Source: a virus. Taken from it: 27,352 bases of DNA. Of the stretch, positions 7,515-15,273 are shown piece by piece. The position numbers were made by a program, and so were the translations under genes. How positions within the stretch are numbered: position 1 is the stretch's first letter; each line of letters opens with the position of its first letter. Location: positions 1 to 27,352 of the IMG/VR virus record IMGVR_UViG_3300025154_000336. One strand, written 5' to 3'. Below the pieces are notes generated by a model. The model searched no databases, was not told the origin of the DNA, and saw only the letters and a program-made list of their open reading frames with translations.

Positions 7515-7521
7515 TAATTGC

Positions 7522-9375
7522 GTGAAGGTTAGTAATTTTTGGGTTGATATCGAGAATGGCAGCGGGGATAAATATGGCCCTGGGCCGTTACGGGCGGTGA
7601 GGGTCTTTCGGGTGCAGAATCCGCTGAGCAAGAGCGGGGAGTATGGTTTTGAGGTATTGGGGGCCGACCCGAATATCAGCGCTCTGGCACAGAAGCGAAT
7701 TGCGGTATGCCGGTACGTGGATAAGAATGGCGCCATCCAGGTGTTTGGCGGCGGAGTGGTGGATAAGATCGATTACAGGTCAGAACAAGGGCTGGGAGTC
7801 TTTGTCGTGAGCGGGAACAACCTGTCGAGAGAGCTGAATTATCTCTCGGTAGGCAGCCTGGCGCTGACGGATGGCGCCGGGGGTGGCGTGAGCGATGCAC
7901 CAGACCAGATTATGGCGCTGGCGCCGGCGGGCTGGACGATCAGCGACGGCGGGGCGACGGCAACCGGAGTCTACGCGGGCTTAGATGGAGAGTCTGTTTT
8001 GTCTGCGCTGGTACGGACCGGTGAGGCGATTGGGGAGCACTGGCGGCTGGGCAGCGGGCGCAACATCGAATGGTTAGGACCAGCCAGCGGGTTTGCCAGC
8101 AGCGGAGTGAGGGCGGTGCAGCAAGTGCATGATCCGGTGGCATTCGAGGCCCAAACAGAGATCGCCGTGATCCTGGATATCCAGGAAATCAACGATGCTG
8201 CAGATGTGCTGAGTAGAGTCATCCCCAGGGGAGCAGGAAATGGGGGAGTGCAACTGACGCTGGCAGATGCGACCGATGCTGCGCCGAGCGGATATACGTT
8301 GAGCACAGCCAGCAATTATCTAAAAAACGATGCGGCAGAAACCGCTTATGGCCGAATTGAACGGGTGCTCGACTTCAAGAATATTGGGCCGATCAGCAAT
8401 ACTACGGCGGATATCCAGGGGGCGGCGAATGCGCTTTTGGAGGCGGCTCACCAGCATTTGGAGCGCTATAGCCAGCCGCTGCGCGCTTATAAGATCAGTA
8501 TTTGGGCCAATACGATGATACTGCCAGGCGAACTGCTTAGAGTGGTCTATCGTCAGGTGCTGGACGGGGTGGTGCTGTACGACCTGGATGATGACTTGAT
8601 TGTTTTGGGAGTGGAGCATACGCTGGATGCAACGGGGTTGCACACGAGTCAGTTGACTGTTGGAACCGTGGACCGGCAGCCACTGAGTGATGTAGATGTG
8701 CTGTTGGGCCAGGCGACCCAGGGCAAGGTAGTGGCAGCTCACCAGCAGCTCTCAGCGTCCGTGGACACGCTGACCTGGCGTGACGAAATGGATGACGTAA
8801 AGGCGGCGAATTTCCGCTTCTGGTTGGGGGATGAGTATGTGCGGATCAGCCAGGCCATTTTCCGATTCCGGGTGCAGCCACTGCGCAGCACGGTCAAGTC
8901 GATTTCAGGATCCAGCACCACCACAGATGGGAGTATGCATACCCATCAAATTTATATTATTACCGGTACGGAAGGCGAGGCCGTGCGGGTGGCAACTGAT
9001 GCAGGCGGTGATTATCTGGTTGCGACCGGCGGAGATTATCTATTGACGGCATTAGGAGACACTCCAGCGCACACCCATACGCTGACGCCAGTACTGGCGA
9101 CCGTCTACGGGCTCTTCGAGGAAACGGCGGGAAACACGCTGGCAGAGTCTAACCTGGTCTATAAGCTGAATGGGGGCAGCGATCTGGGCGCAGGCGTGAG
9201 CGATATCGGAAATGGCTGGTTCGAGCTGGACCTGACGGCCGAGCTGGTGGACAGCGCCGGCAGGCCGGATCAGGAGAATAATGTTTTGGAAATTTCAACG
9301 GCGACCGCAAAAACGGCCCGGATCGAAGCGCAACTGACCGTGCGCGGCGTGGTCCAGGCCGTAGCCTACAGTTAA
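7522..9375 (+). CDS. Tail hub / baseplate protein (Gp37-like, Tal position)
   Basis: The 617-residue protein begins at a GTG with AAAGGA 7 nt upstream; no better upstream start is seen. Residues 1-380 resemble siphovirus hub proteins of the Gp37-like type: 'FRVQNPLSKSGEYGFEVLG', 'YVDKNGAIQVFGGGVVDKI', 'VVSGNNLSRELNYLSVG' and later 'AYKISIWANTMILPGELLRV', a pattern of the gp27/Tal ring fold. Residues about 415-617 form a separate part with two His clusters (MHTHQ and HTHTLTP), similar to metal-binding tips of tail spikes, and tandem Gly-Asp repeats (GGDYLVATGGDYLL). No peptidase motif was recognised. It follows the distal tail gene as hub proteins do. Confidence 0.7.
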   Translation: MKVSNFWVDIENGSGDKYGPGPLRAVRVFRVQNPLSKSGEYGFEVLGADPNISALAQKRIAVCRYVDKNGAIQVFGGGVVDKIDYRSEQGLGVFVVSGNNLSRELNYLSVGSLALTDGAGGGVSDAPDQIMALAPAGWTISDGGATATGVYAGLDGESVLSALVRTGEAIGEHWRLGSGRNIEWLGPASGFASSGVRAVQQVHDPVAFEAQTEIAVILDIQEINDAADVLSRVIPRGAGNGGVQLTLADATDAAPSGYTLSTASNYLKNDAAETAYGRIERVLDFKNIGPISNTTADIQGAANALLEAAHQHLERYSQPLRAYKISIWANTMILPGELLRVVYRQVLDGVVLYDLDDDLIVLGVEHTLDATGLHTSQLTVGTVDRQPLSDVDVLLGQATQGKVVAAHQQLSASVDTLTWRDEMDDVKAANFRFWLGDEYVRISQAIFRFRVQPLRSTVKSISGSSTTTDGSMHTHQIYIITGTEGEAVRVATDAGGDYLVATGGDYLLTALGDTPAHTHTLTPVLATVYGLFEETAGNTLAESNLVYKLNGGSDLGAGVSDIGNGWFELDLTAELVDSAGRPDQENNVLEISTATAKTARIEAQLTVRGVVQAVAYS

Positions 9376-9389
9376 AAAAGGAACCTCTC

Positions 9390-11276
9390 ATGAGTACTAA
9401 CAACCATACACCCATAGCAACGTACGCTGCATTAGATGCCAGCGTGGCAAATAGCCCACTGGCGCAGCTCGATGCGGCGATCGGCGACCTGACCACGTTG
9501 AACACCACGCCGAAGAGCAGCCTGGTGGCTGCGATCGGAACAGCCGAACCTACGACCACGGCCAAAACGTTGGTCGGCGCAATCAACGAACTGGACGGCG
9601 AGATCGGCGATTTGACCACCCTAGGAACCACGCCAAAAAGCAGTCTGGTAGCTGCGATCGGAACCGCCGAACCTACGACCACGGCGAAAACACTGGCCGG
9701 AGCGATCAACGAACTGGACAGCGAACTGGGCGACCTGGCTACCTTGACCACAACTGCTAAAAGCAGCCTGGTGGATGCAGTGAACGAACTGGACGGCGAG
9801 ATCGGCGACCTGGCGAGCCTGACCACAGCCGCCAAGAGCAGCGTTGTGGCTGCGATCAATGCCGTGAATGAGTTCTTCGTCTCCGGCGGAAGCATCCCTG
9901 GGGACGTTGCCGTAACCGGAACGGTGACCGCAACCGCATTTGTGGGCGATGGCGCCGCGCTGACCGGAATCGGCAGCGGGACGGGCGGGGTGATCAACAC
10001 CGGCTCTACCACGGTGGGAGCGGACAGCGGTGACTCCGGCATAGGAGTTATCGCGCTGCAAACTCGAGGTGTGACACGTGTAACCATCGAAAACAACGGC
10101 AATGTCACCGTTGCCAACGCCGCCAACGTTGGCACCACGCGCACCGCCCGGAATCTCGATGTAACGGGCAACGCAAGGATTTCGGCGGACGTGGCCCCCA
10201 GCTCGGGGGCGGGTGCTGCAATGCTGGTAGACGGTTATGCCTACGACGGCGCAGGCGCCCAATGGACAGCACTATTTACCCGCACTTATTCGGTAGCTGG
10301 ACAATCGAGCGTTGCTCAACTCAACGGCCTGTTGACAGCGTTATATCATTCGGCCGGGTTTACAGTCAGCGAGTGGCAAGGGGTAGAGACGGGGGGATGC
10401 TTTGTTAGCGGCGCAGGCAGTGTAGTGACAGACTCCTGGGGGTTGGCGGCTGCACTACCAACGGTGAGCGGCGGCGGGGCAGTTACGCGGGCGGGAGCGA
10501 TCCACATCAAAGCGATGGCGACCACCGGGATTACCACGGCGTATGCGATTTTCAGCGAGCTGACCAGCACCTCCTACTTTAGTGGAAAACTTGAGGTGGT
10601 GAATGTGTCGGTAGCGCTGGATCTGCACCGCAGCGGCGGCGGGGTCACTGCTCAAAACACCACTTATTTCGACAGCGCTTCCACCGGAACGAACTTCACA
10701 GGCCGCTTCGCCCGGGGGACTGACGCTGCGCCGGTACAGGTCAATACGAGCGACCTGATCAGCCAGTTTAGCGCTCAGGCGTATATCAACGGATCGTTCC
10801 GAACCATCGGCAGCCTGCAATTTTATGCGGCTGCTACCCCAGGGGTGGGGAGCTACCCGGGGAAATTGTATGTGCGGCTGGTGAGCGACGGCGCTACATC
10901 CGTCAGCACCAAGGCGATATTCGATGCAGACGGCAGCCTGACGCTGGGAAGCAGTGTCAAATCCGGCAGCGGCGTTTTCTACGGCGGACGGGTGGCGCTC
11001 GGAAAGAATTCGGCCGGGGCAATGCTGGATGTCTATGCAGACGCAGCGGACTGCGTCGGGCTGATCATCAACAGCCGGGCCAGCCCGAGCCAGCCACTGG
11101 CACAATTCAAGCAAGATACCACGCTAAAGTTAGTGATCGGAATCGAAGGTATTTTGGAATACAAGGGCACGATGGGGAACAGCGCTTTAGATCCCGCCAC
11201 AGACGCACCGGCTGACTGGGTGCAGGTGGTGATCGGGTCAACAACTTATTACTTGCCGGCGTATGCGGCATCATAA
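9390..11276 (+). CDS. Tail fibre / receptor-binding protein with N-terminal repeats
   Basis: The 628-residue product opens with a short anchor and then four tandem repeats. Two of 41 residues are encoded at 9480-9602 and 9603-9725 (IGDLTTL..TPKSSLVAAIG..., ending AINELDGE). Two shortened copies of 25 residues lie at 9726-9800 and 9801-9875. These repeats look like a trimeric helical shaft. The later 'VTATAFVGDGAALTGIG' motif is common in fibre proteins before beta-helical parts, and the rest is Gly/Ser/Thr-rich beta sequence with no cysteine-rich or enzymatic motif visible. An intramolecular chaperone domain is not evident. RBS AAGGA is present, and the gene directly follows the hub gene. Confidence 0.75.
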   Translation: MSTNNHTPIATYAALDASVANSPLAQLDAAIGDLTTLNTTPKSSLVAAIGTAEPTTTAKTLVGAINELDGEIGDLTTLGTTPKSSLVAAIGTAEPTTTAKTLAGAINELDSELGDLATLTTTAKSSLVDAVNELDGEIGDLASLTTAAKSSVVAAINAVNEFFVSGGSIPGDVAVTGTVTATAFVGDGAALTGIGSGTGGVINTGSTTVGADSGDSGIGVIALQTRGVTRVTIENNGNVTVANAANVGTTRTARNLDVTGNARISADVAPSSGAGAAMLVDGYAYDGAGAQWTALFTRTYSVAGQSSVAQLNGLLTALYHSAGFTVSEWQGVETGGCFVSGAGSVVTDSWGLAAALPTVSGGGAVTRAGAIHIKAMATTGITTAYAIFSELTSTSYFSGKLEVVNVSVALDLHRSGGGVTAQNTTYFDSASTGTNFTGRFARGTDAAPVQVNTSDLISQFSAQAYINGSFRTIGSLQFYAAATPGVGSYPGKLYVRLVSDGATSVSTKAIFDADGSLTLGSSVKSGSGVFYGGRVALGKNSAGAMLDVYADAADCVGLIINSRASPSQPLAQFKQDTTLKLVIGIEGILEYKGTMGNSALDPATDAPADWVQVVIGSTTYYLPAYAAS

Positions 11277-11291
11277 ACAAAAGGAGATGGA

Positions 11292-11687
11292 ATGGCTACG
11301 TTTAAGATAAGTGAACTTTATGACGCGAATGAGGGGCTGGCGTCTTTGGTCAAGGACCGAATCCCGTCAAAGGTGGCGTTGAAGCTGCGTAAGCTGGCGC
11401 GCGTGGTTGGTCAGCGGGTGGAAGACGGTGAGGCCGAGCGCGCGAAGCTGCTGGATGTGTATGGCAAAAAAGACGAAAACGGAAAGCTGGTACAAGGCCC
11501 ACGGGGGGCCCAGGGGGAAGTTACTATTCGTTTGGCGGATCCTGATGCGTTTAACCGAGACCTGGCCGAACTGATGAGCCAGGAGACGGAGATCGCGGAC
11601 GATCTGCTGATTGATCCTGGGGAGATCGAGACGATAGAAATGATTTCAGTAGAAACGCTGCTGGCGCTGGGCGGGCTGCTGAAGTAG
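11292..11687 (+). CDS. Small protein ending the structural operon, possibly DUF1617-like
   Basis: The 131-residue acidic protein has a good ribosome-binding site (AAAAGGAGA, 6 nt before ATG). The N-terminal half is helical and charged (DRIPSKVALKLRKLARVVGQ, then a helix with VEDGEAERAKLLDVYGKKDE). The C-terminal half ends with an acidic hydrophobic helix (ETLLALGGLL). The pattern of a 'P-x-K-x-A-x-K-L' helix followed by 'LLDVYGKKDENG' is reminiscent of DUF1617 phage proteins found among tail genes, but I cannot confirm that. It is the last plus-strand gene before a hairpin and a convergent minus-strand gene. Confidence 0.6.
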   Translation: MATFKISELYDANEGLASLVKDRIPSKVALKLRKLARVVGQRVEDGEAERAKLLDVYGKKDENGKLVQGPRGAQGEVTIRLADPDAFNRDLAELMSQETEIADDLLIDPGEIETIEMISVETLLALGGLLK

Positions 11688-11721
11688 AGCCTGGCGGATT
11701 TTTGTAGTATACTTAAAAAGT

Positions 11722-11758
11722 AGCCCGCTCGATCTGCCCCCCTCAGACCGAGCGGGCT
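11722..11758. terminator. Intergenic terminator hairpin between convergent genes
   Basis: AGCCCGCTCG (11722-11731) pairs with CGAGCGGGCT (11749-11758). On the minus strand the stem is followed by ACTTTTTAAG, a plausible U-rich tract, so it best terminates the restriction-modification transcript. On the plus strand the following GCGCGTTTAAGCGC is a weak second hairpin and may still help end the structural operon. Confidence 0.65.
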
Positions 11759-11830
11759 GCGCGTTTAAGCGCATGCAGCCTTGTTGGAATTGGGTGTGGG
11801 TGCCCGGGTGGGCTGTAAAGGTAATGTAAG

Positions 11831-11947
11831 TTATTGAAACAGGCCGGAAAAGAAGGTGATAAAGGCTTCTCGGAGTTGTGGTGAAACCAGGAGCAGCAGG
11901 AGTAGCAGACCGATGGTGGCAATGAATCCAAACTGTACTTTAGTCAT
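11831..11947 (-). CDS. 38-residue single-span membrane protein coupled to the MmeI-like gene
   Basis: A small reading frame starts at an ATG inside the last codons of the restriction-modification gene, overlapping it by 8 nt. AAAGGG lies about 6 nt upstream. It encodes MTKVQFGFIATIG, then seven leucines and VSPQLREAFITFFSGLFQ. That gives a short N-tail, one strongly hydrophobic span (about residues 6-21) and an amphipathic C-tail. The overlap suggests translational coupling with the upstream enzyme. No family is recognised. It could be a holin-like or toxin-like peptide, a membrane anchor for the enzyme, or an accidental frame. The good ribosome-binding site, the overlap and the terminator downstream favour a real gene. 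Confidence 0.5.
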   Translation of the reverse strand: MTKVQFGFIATIGLLLLLLLVSPQLREAFITFFSGLFQ

Positions 11948-14681
11948 GTTTTGCCCTTTCTAAATTAAGTTTTAGCAATCGTTCAAGGATTTCTTCGTCA
12001 TTGAGATTATCCGGCCAGCCGTAGGCGGCGAATACTGCCAGGTCAAGTTTGCGATGGGCGTTGACTAGCCAGGTTGGGCGCTTATTGTAAAGACCGGTGA
12101 GAGTCTCTCCGTCTTTTAGGACATTATCGCGCATTTGCAACAGTTCGCGGGCGGCCTGAGTGATGGCTTCGACACGAGAATCTCCAACTGGTTCTTGACC
12201 GGGTGACCAAGGGAAGGGGTAAGTTTCAAAACATGTGGTGCTGTTGTATGTTGGATCATTGCCAACACCATGTCGAGCTCCATTAGCAAGTGCCCATATT
12301 TCATGCGGGCGTGCATGTAGGATGCCAAAAAAATAATCATCCTCGCGAGCAAATACCATAACCTTTGCATCCGGTAGTACTGTTGAGTCCAACCAAACAA
12401 AAATTCGATATTTTGAAACTACAGGGGTGGCGATGTATCTTTTTAATCCTGAAATTGCCTGACGCATCTCGGGGCGAGAGCGCTCAAACAACCACCATTG
12501 ATTTCTTATTTTTTCGATGCGTTCCTTTTCTCGTCCTGGCTTGACCTGTGTTTTTACATACTCATAAGGCAGTTCATATTGAGATGCCTGTCCTTCGGTC
12601 ATTTGCACACCAAAATCAATAATCCACTTGTTTTTGTTTTTGCCTACTAGATCGCTGCCATTTCTCCAAGGTTTGATAACATCGCGATTTGGCCTGCCAT
12701 TTGGATTGTTTTGAGCTGCTAAAAAGGTTTGTGCAGTTTCATAGTCTATATCAAAATCGCCGTATTTTTTTGTACCTGGGAAGACGATTTGATCGTTTTC
12801 CATTAGGCGAATTGCGGTGTTGACGTCAACTGTTGCGCTTAAATCTGAATTTATTGTTTCTACTGGCTTTTCGTCTAGTCTCCGACTGTTTTCTTGACCT
12901 TGATCGAAACATACAATGGAAACACGGACAGCAGCTCCATCTAATATCCAGGGGCGATCGCTGTAAGCCATGAATATATCGCCAGTTTCTTTGATGCGAT
13001 CTAATACTGTACGACTGAGGCCCTTGCGAATGGACTGTGTTGCAATTAATCCTGCTCTTTTGCACTTGCCGTTTTCAATTTGTCGGCGAGCCTTTTCAAA
13101 CCAATAACATACAAGATCACTTTTTCCTGGTACTCGATCCCGATAGAGTGCATTCATTTGTTGGGTGTATTTTCCGCCCAACTCAGACAATTGTTTTTGA
13201 CTTCCTAAGAATGGAGGGTTTCCTATGATCGCAGTTGCTTCTGGCCAGTCGGGTTCATGTGGAACGCCTTTTTCATCTACAAACATAATGGCATCCATGT
13301 GCTGAATATTATTCAGTGGCTTTAAAACTGGATCTGCCACCCCGAAACCGTGGTCTTTTAGCCATTGTAAGTAACCGATCCAGATGGTGGCCTGTGCAAG
13401 TTGGTGGGCGTATTCGTTGATCTCAATTCCATGAAGTTGATGCGGCCCAACGTTTGGAAAAAAGTTGCCGATTCCAAGATACCCAGCCATGCGGATGACT
13501 TCTTGTTCTAACTCGAGCAGCAACCGCAACGCAACATAAAGAAAATTACCTGAGCCGCAGGCAGCGTCGAGAACCCGGACATGCCCGATTTCATACGCAA
13601 ATCCCATTAGAAGTTCACTTAGTTTCTTTTCCAGGTTCTCCCGTTCTTTACCTTTGGCCATGTCACGCTTGGCAGCTATCGCCAAGGCCTGGGCTTTGAT
13701 TTCAGTCCATTGCCGGCGCAATGGTTCCATCAGAACTGGTTCAATAATTAACAGAATATCCTCTTCGCTGGTGTAATGGGCCCCCAATTGGCTGCGTTTG
13801 GTGGGGTCTAACCCCCGTTCAAATAACGTTCCAAATATCGAGGGTCGAATACGGAACCAATCCAGGTCGCTGATTTCAACCAGAGTTTGCAGGCTTTTGC
13901 TATCCAGTAGCAAAGATGCAGCATTATCGAAAAGATAGCCATTGAAGTGCAGAATTTTATCAAAACCAAAACGCCCCCCAGCGGCCATCAGGCCAAAGAT
14001 TTGCTGTAAAAGATCGCGAAATTCTTTCGGCTGTGTGCTGGTGCTGTGAATTAATCGTGTGATCATTTGGTTGGGTAGTAAATCTGCATCTTCTGCAAAG
14101 AGGCAGAACAGAAGTCGAATCAGAAAATGGGCGACTTCTAACGGCGGGTATTTGGCCTGTAGCCGAATGGCGATTTCACCAAACTTTTCCGCGGCTTTTT
14201 CACTAACCTCGTCTGTTTCTTGTATATTTTTGAATGCATCTGGGTTGGTGAAAATATTATGTAAAAGGCTCATCCCTTCATGGGTGAGCAAATCATCCAG
14301 AGTCAGCGTATATTCACGAGTTGGTGTGTTTGTAAATTTGGTACGAATAACGATCTTTTGAGCATTGGCAACAATCAATAAGGGGGGATTTCCTAAAGCT
14401 CCGTGATATTGAAGTAGCTGATCAAAGGCTGCCTCAAAATTGCCATCGGGTCCTTTGTATTCCCAAGCAAAATGATCTTTGTACCAGACATCAGCATATC
14501 CCTTTGCCCCGCTGCTTTTTTTAAGGTCAGATTGGAAGCCAAAAATTTTTCCAGTTGGATCAAATGCATTTGGAGTTGGGTGGCCGATTAGAGCGCAAAG
14601 ATTGTTGAAATGTTCACGATCAAAAGAAGTTTCTTTTTGAGTATTATGTCGCCAGATGTTAACAAATTCCTGTGCATTCAT
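11940..14681 (-). CDS. Single-chain restriction-modification enzyme, MmeI-like (type IIL/IIG)
   Basis: The 913-residue product matches the MmeI plan and length (about 920). The N-terminal nuclease has D64 (YADVW) and E74-Y-K76, the D-x(9)-E-x-K PD-(D/E)xK form. A helical linker follows (about 160-340). The gamma-class N6-adenine methyltransferase carries motif I DAACGSGNF at 372-380 and motif IV NPPF at 488-491. A target-recognition region and C-terminal helices (about 600-913) complete it. Such enzymes methylate one strand of an asymmetric site and cut at a fixed distance when it is unmodified, with no separate partner protein. The gene is clearly AT-richer than its neighbours, suggesting transfer. 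AGGGAG lies 6 nt before the ATG, with a promoter just upstream. Confidence 0.88.
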   Translation of the reverse strand: MNAQEFVNIWRHNTQKETSFDREHFNNLCALIGHPTPNAFDPTGKIFGFQSDLKKSSGAKGYADVWYKDHFAWEYKGPDGNFEAAFDQLLQYHGALGNPPLLIVANAQKIVIRTKFTNTPTREYTLTLDDLLTHEGMSLLHNIFTNPDAFKNIQETDEVSEKAAEKFGEIAIRLQAKYPPLEVAHFLIRLLFCLFAEDADLLPNQMITRLIHSTSTQPKEFRDLLQQIFGLMAAGGRFGFDKILHFNGYLFDNAASLLLDSKSLQTLVEISDLDWFRIRPSIFGTLFERGLDPTKRSQLGAHYTSEEDILLIIEPVLMEPLRRQWTEIKAQALAIAAKRDMAKGKERENLEKKLSELLMGFAYEIGHVRVLDAACGSGNFLYVALRLLLELEQEVIRMAGYLGIGNFFPNVGPHQLHGIEINEYAHQLAQATIWIGYLQWLKDHGFGVADPVLKPLNNIQHMDAIMFVDEKGVPHEPDWPEATAIIGNPPFLGSQKQLSELGGKYTQQMNALYRDRVPGKSDLVCYWFEKARRQIENGKCKRAGLIATQSIRKGLSRTVLDRIKETGDIFMAYSDRPWILDGAAVRVSIVCFDQGQENSRRLDEKPVETINSDLSATVDVNTAIRLMENDQIVFPGTKKYGDFDIDYETAQTFLAAQNNPNGRPNRDVIKPWRNGSDLVGKNKNKWIIDFGVQMTEGQASQYELPYEYVKTQVKPGREKERIEKIRNQWWLFERSRPEMRQAISGLKRYIATPVVSKYRIFVWLDSTVLPDAKVMVFAREDDYFFGILHARPHEIWALANGARHGVGNDPTYNSTTCFETYPFPWSPGQEPVGDSRVEAITQAARELLQMRDNVLKDGETLTGLYNKRPTWLVNAHRKLDLAVFAAYGWPDNLNDEEILERLLKLNLERAKHD

Positions 14682-14699
14682 GTTGTGCTCCCTGGGATA

Positions 14700-14728
14700 A
14701 TGATAGCATGGGGGAGGGAGGCTGTAAA
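14700..14728 (-). promoter_or_regulatory. Sigma70-type promoter of the MmeI-like gene
   Basis: On the minus strand TTTACA (14728-14723) and TATCAT (14705-14700) are separated by 17 bp. Predicted initiation is near 14693, just at the AGGGAG ribosome-binding site (14693-14688), giving a very short leader. This would let the enzyme gene be expressed independently of phage operons. It is read from consensus only. Confidence 0.5.
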
Positions 14729-14759
14729 GATAATCACACTTATCAATACAGCAAAACGT

Positions 14760-14788
14760 GGCCCCAGAGTACTCATTACTCTGGGGCC
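14760..14788 (-). terminator. 11-bp perfect hairpin upstream of the MmeI-like gene
   Basis: GGCCCCAGAGT (14760-14770) and ACTCTGGGGCC (14778-14788) flank a 7-nt loop. On the minus strand the stem is followed by ACGTTTTGC, a weak U tract. It could stop read-through from the integrase side and insulate the restriction-modification gene. A second small inverted repeat (ATCCGAA...TTCGGAT) lies at 14811-14828. Confidence 0.5.
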
Positions 14789-14856
14789 TCCAAAGAAGTT
14801 GGCAGGATTATCCGAAGATGTTCGGATGTTAGCCGTTGTAAAGGACTTGGGCCCAT

Positions 14857-15127
14857 GTGTGCAAATCGTGTGCAAACAGCAGCGACGCAGTGAAACCAGT
14901 GACACGAAAGTCATGTTTTTCGGGGGTATAACGAGGTAAAATGAGAAGCATGGGACGTATGGCGATGGATAACACTAGAGAAATGAAAATAGCGATGCTT
15001 TCTTACCATTGCTATAGTCTAAAATAGCCTGTTTTTGGGCAAAAATACCCCCACTGGTGGGGGGTACACCCGTTTTTAGGGGGGTGTGGCATATTCTGAA
15101 AAATGTCGTGTGCAATTCGTGTGTAGT
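14857..15127. other. Candidate attP region with paired direct repeats
   Basis: GTGTGCAAA occurs at 14857-14865 and again at 14868-14876, an 11-bp period. GTGTGCAAT occurs at 15108-15116 and a variant GTGTGTAGT at 15119-15127, again with an 11-bp period. TTGGGCCC lies just outside both pairs (about 14848 and 15128). Between the pairs are 230 nt without a gene, containing several short inverted repeats in which G-rich and C-rich arms alternate (15040-15095). Paired helical-phase repeats flanking a noncoding stretch next to an integrase gene are what arm-type integrase sites look like. The core itself cannot be located without an attB or an integrated copy. Confidence 0.5.
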
Positions 15128-15273
15128 TTGGGCCCGCGGAAGCTTAAACAGTGAGCCGCCCGGCGGTGATGTGATCGGTGCGGGGGCGGCTCGGAGGCAT
15201 GACAGCCGGCAGAGGGGGGCGCCGGGTGGCATGGGTTGATATTATCAGTCTATGCCTGGGAATGCAAGGGCTG

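Larger units (their letters stand above)
14682..15273. other. 592-nt noncoding region between integrase and MmeI-like gene
   Basis: No convincing gene is seen on either strand; frames here are short and have no ribosome-binding sites. The region holds, left to right, the minus-strand promoter, two hairpins, two pairs of integrase-like direct repeats, inverted repeats at about 15045-15070 (CCCCCAC/GTGGGGG) and 15150-15192 (GAGCCGCCC/GGGCGGCTC), and the 3' end of the integrase gene. No tRNA fold was found in it. Confidence 0.7.

Noticed and set aside
7472-7516. A 14-codon frame (MNHKGHKGHKGFKG) with an ATG
   Set aside because: It is just the translation of the CACAAAGG repeat and has no start signal.
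9149-10171. A 340-codon open frame on the minus strand opposite the tail-fibre repeats
   Set aside because: Its Val/Ala/Pro-rich repeated protein is the mirror of the fibre repeats; it has no ribosome-binding site and opposes a well-supported gene.
11743-11931. A 62-codon minus-strand frame after the MmeI-like gene
   Set aside because: It overlaps the 38-residue membrane frame in another frame, runs through the terminator hairpin and has no ribosome-binding site.
11940-14681. BREX (PglX) or DISARM methyltransferase
   Set aside because: The N-terminal D-x(9)-E-x-K nuclease and 913-residue length fit MmeI; no other BREX or DISARM genes are adjacent.
14682-15273. A tRNA gene as integration target next to the integrase
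   Set aside because: No cloverleaf with a TTC-type T arm and CCA end could be found on either strand.
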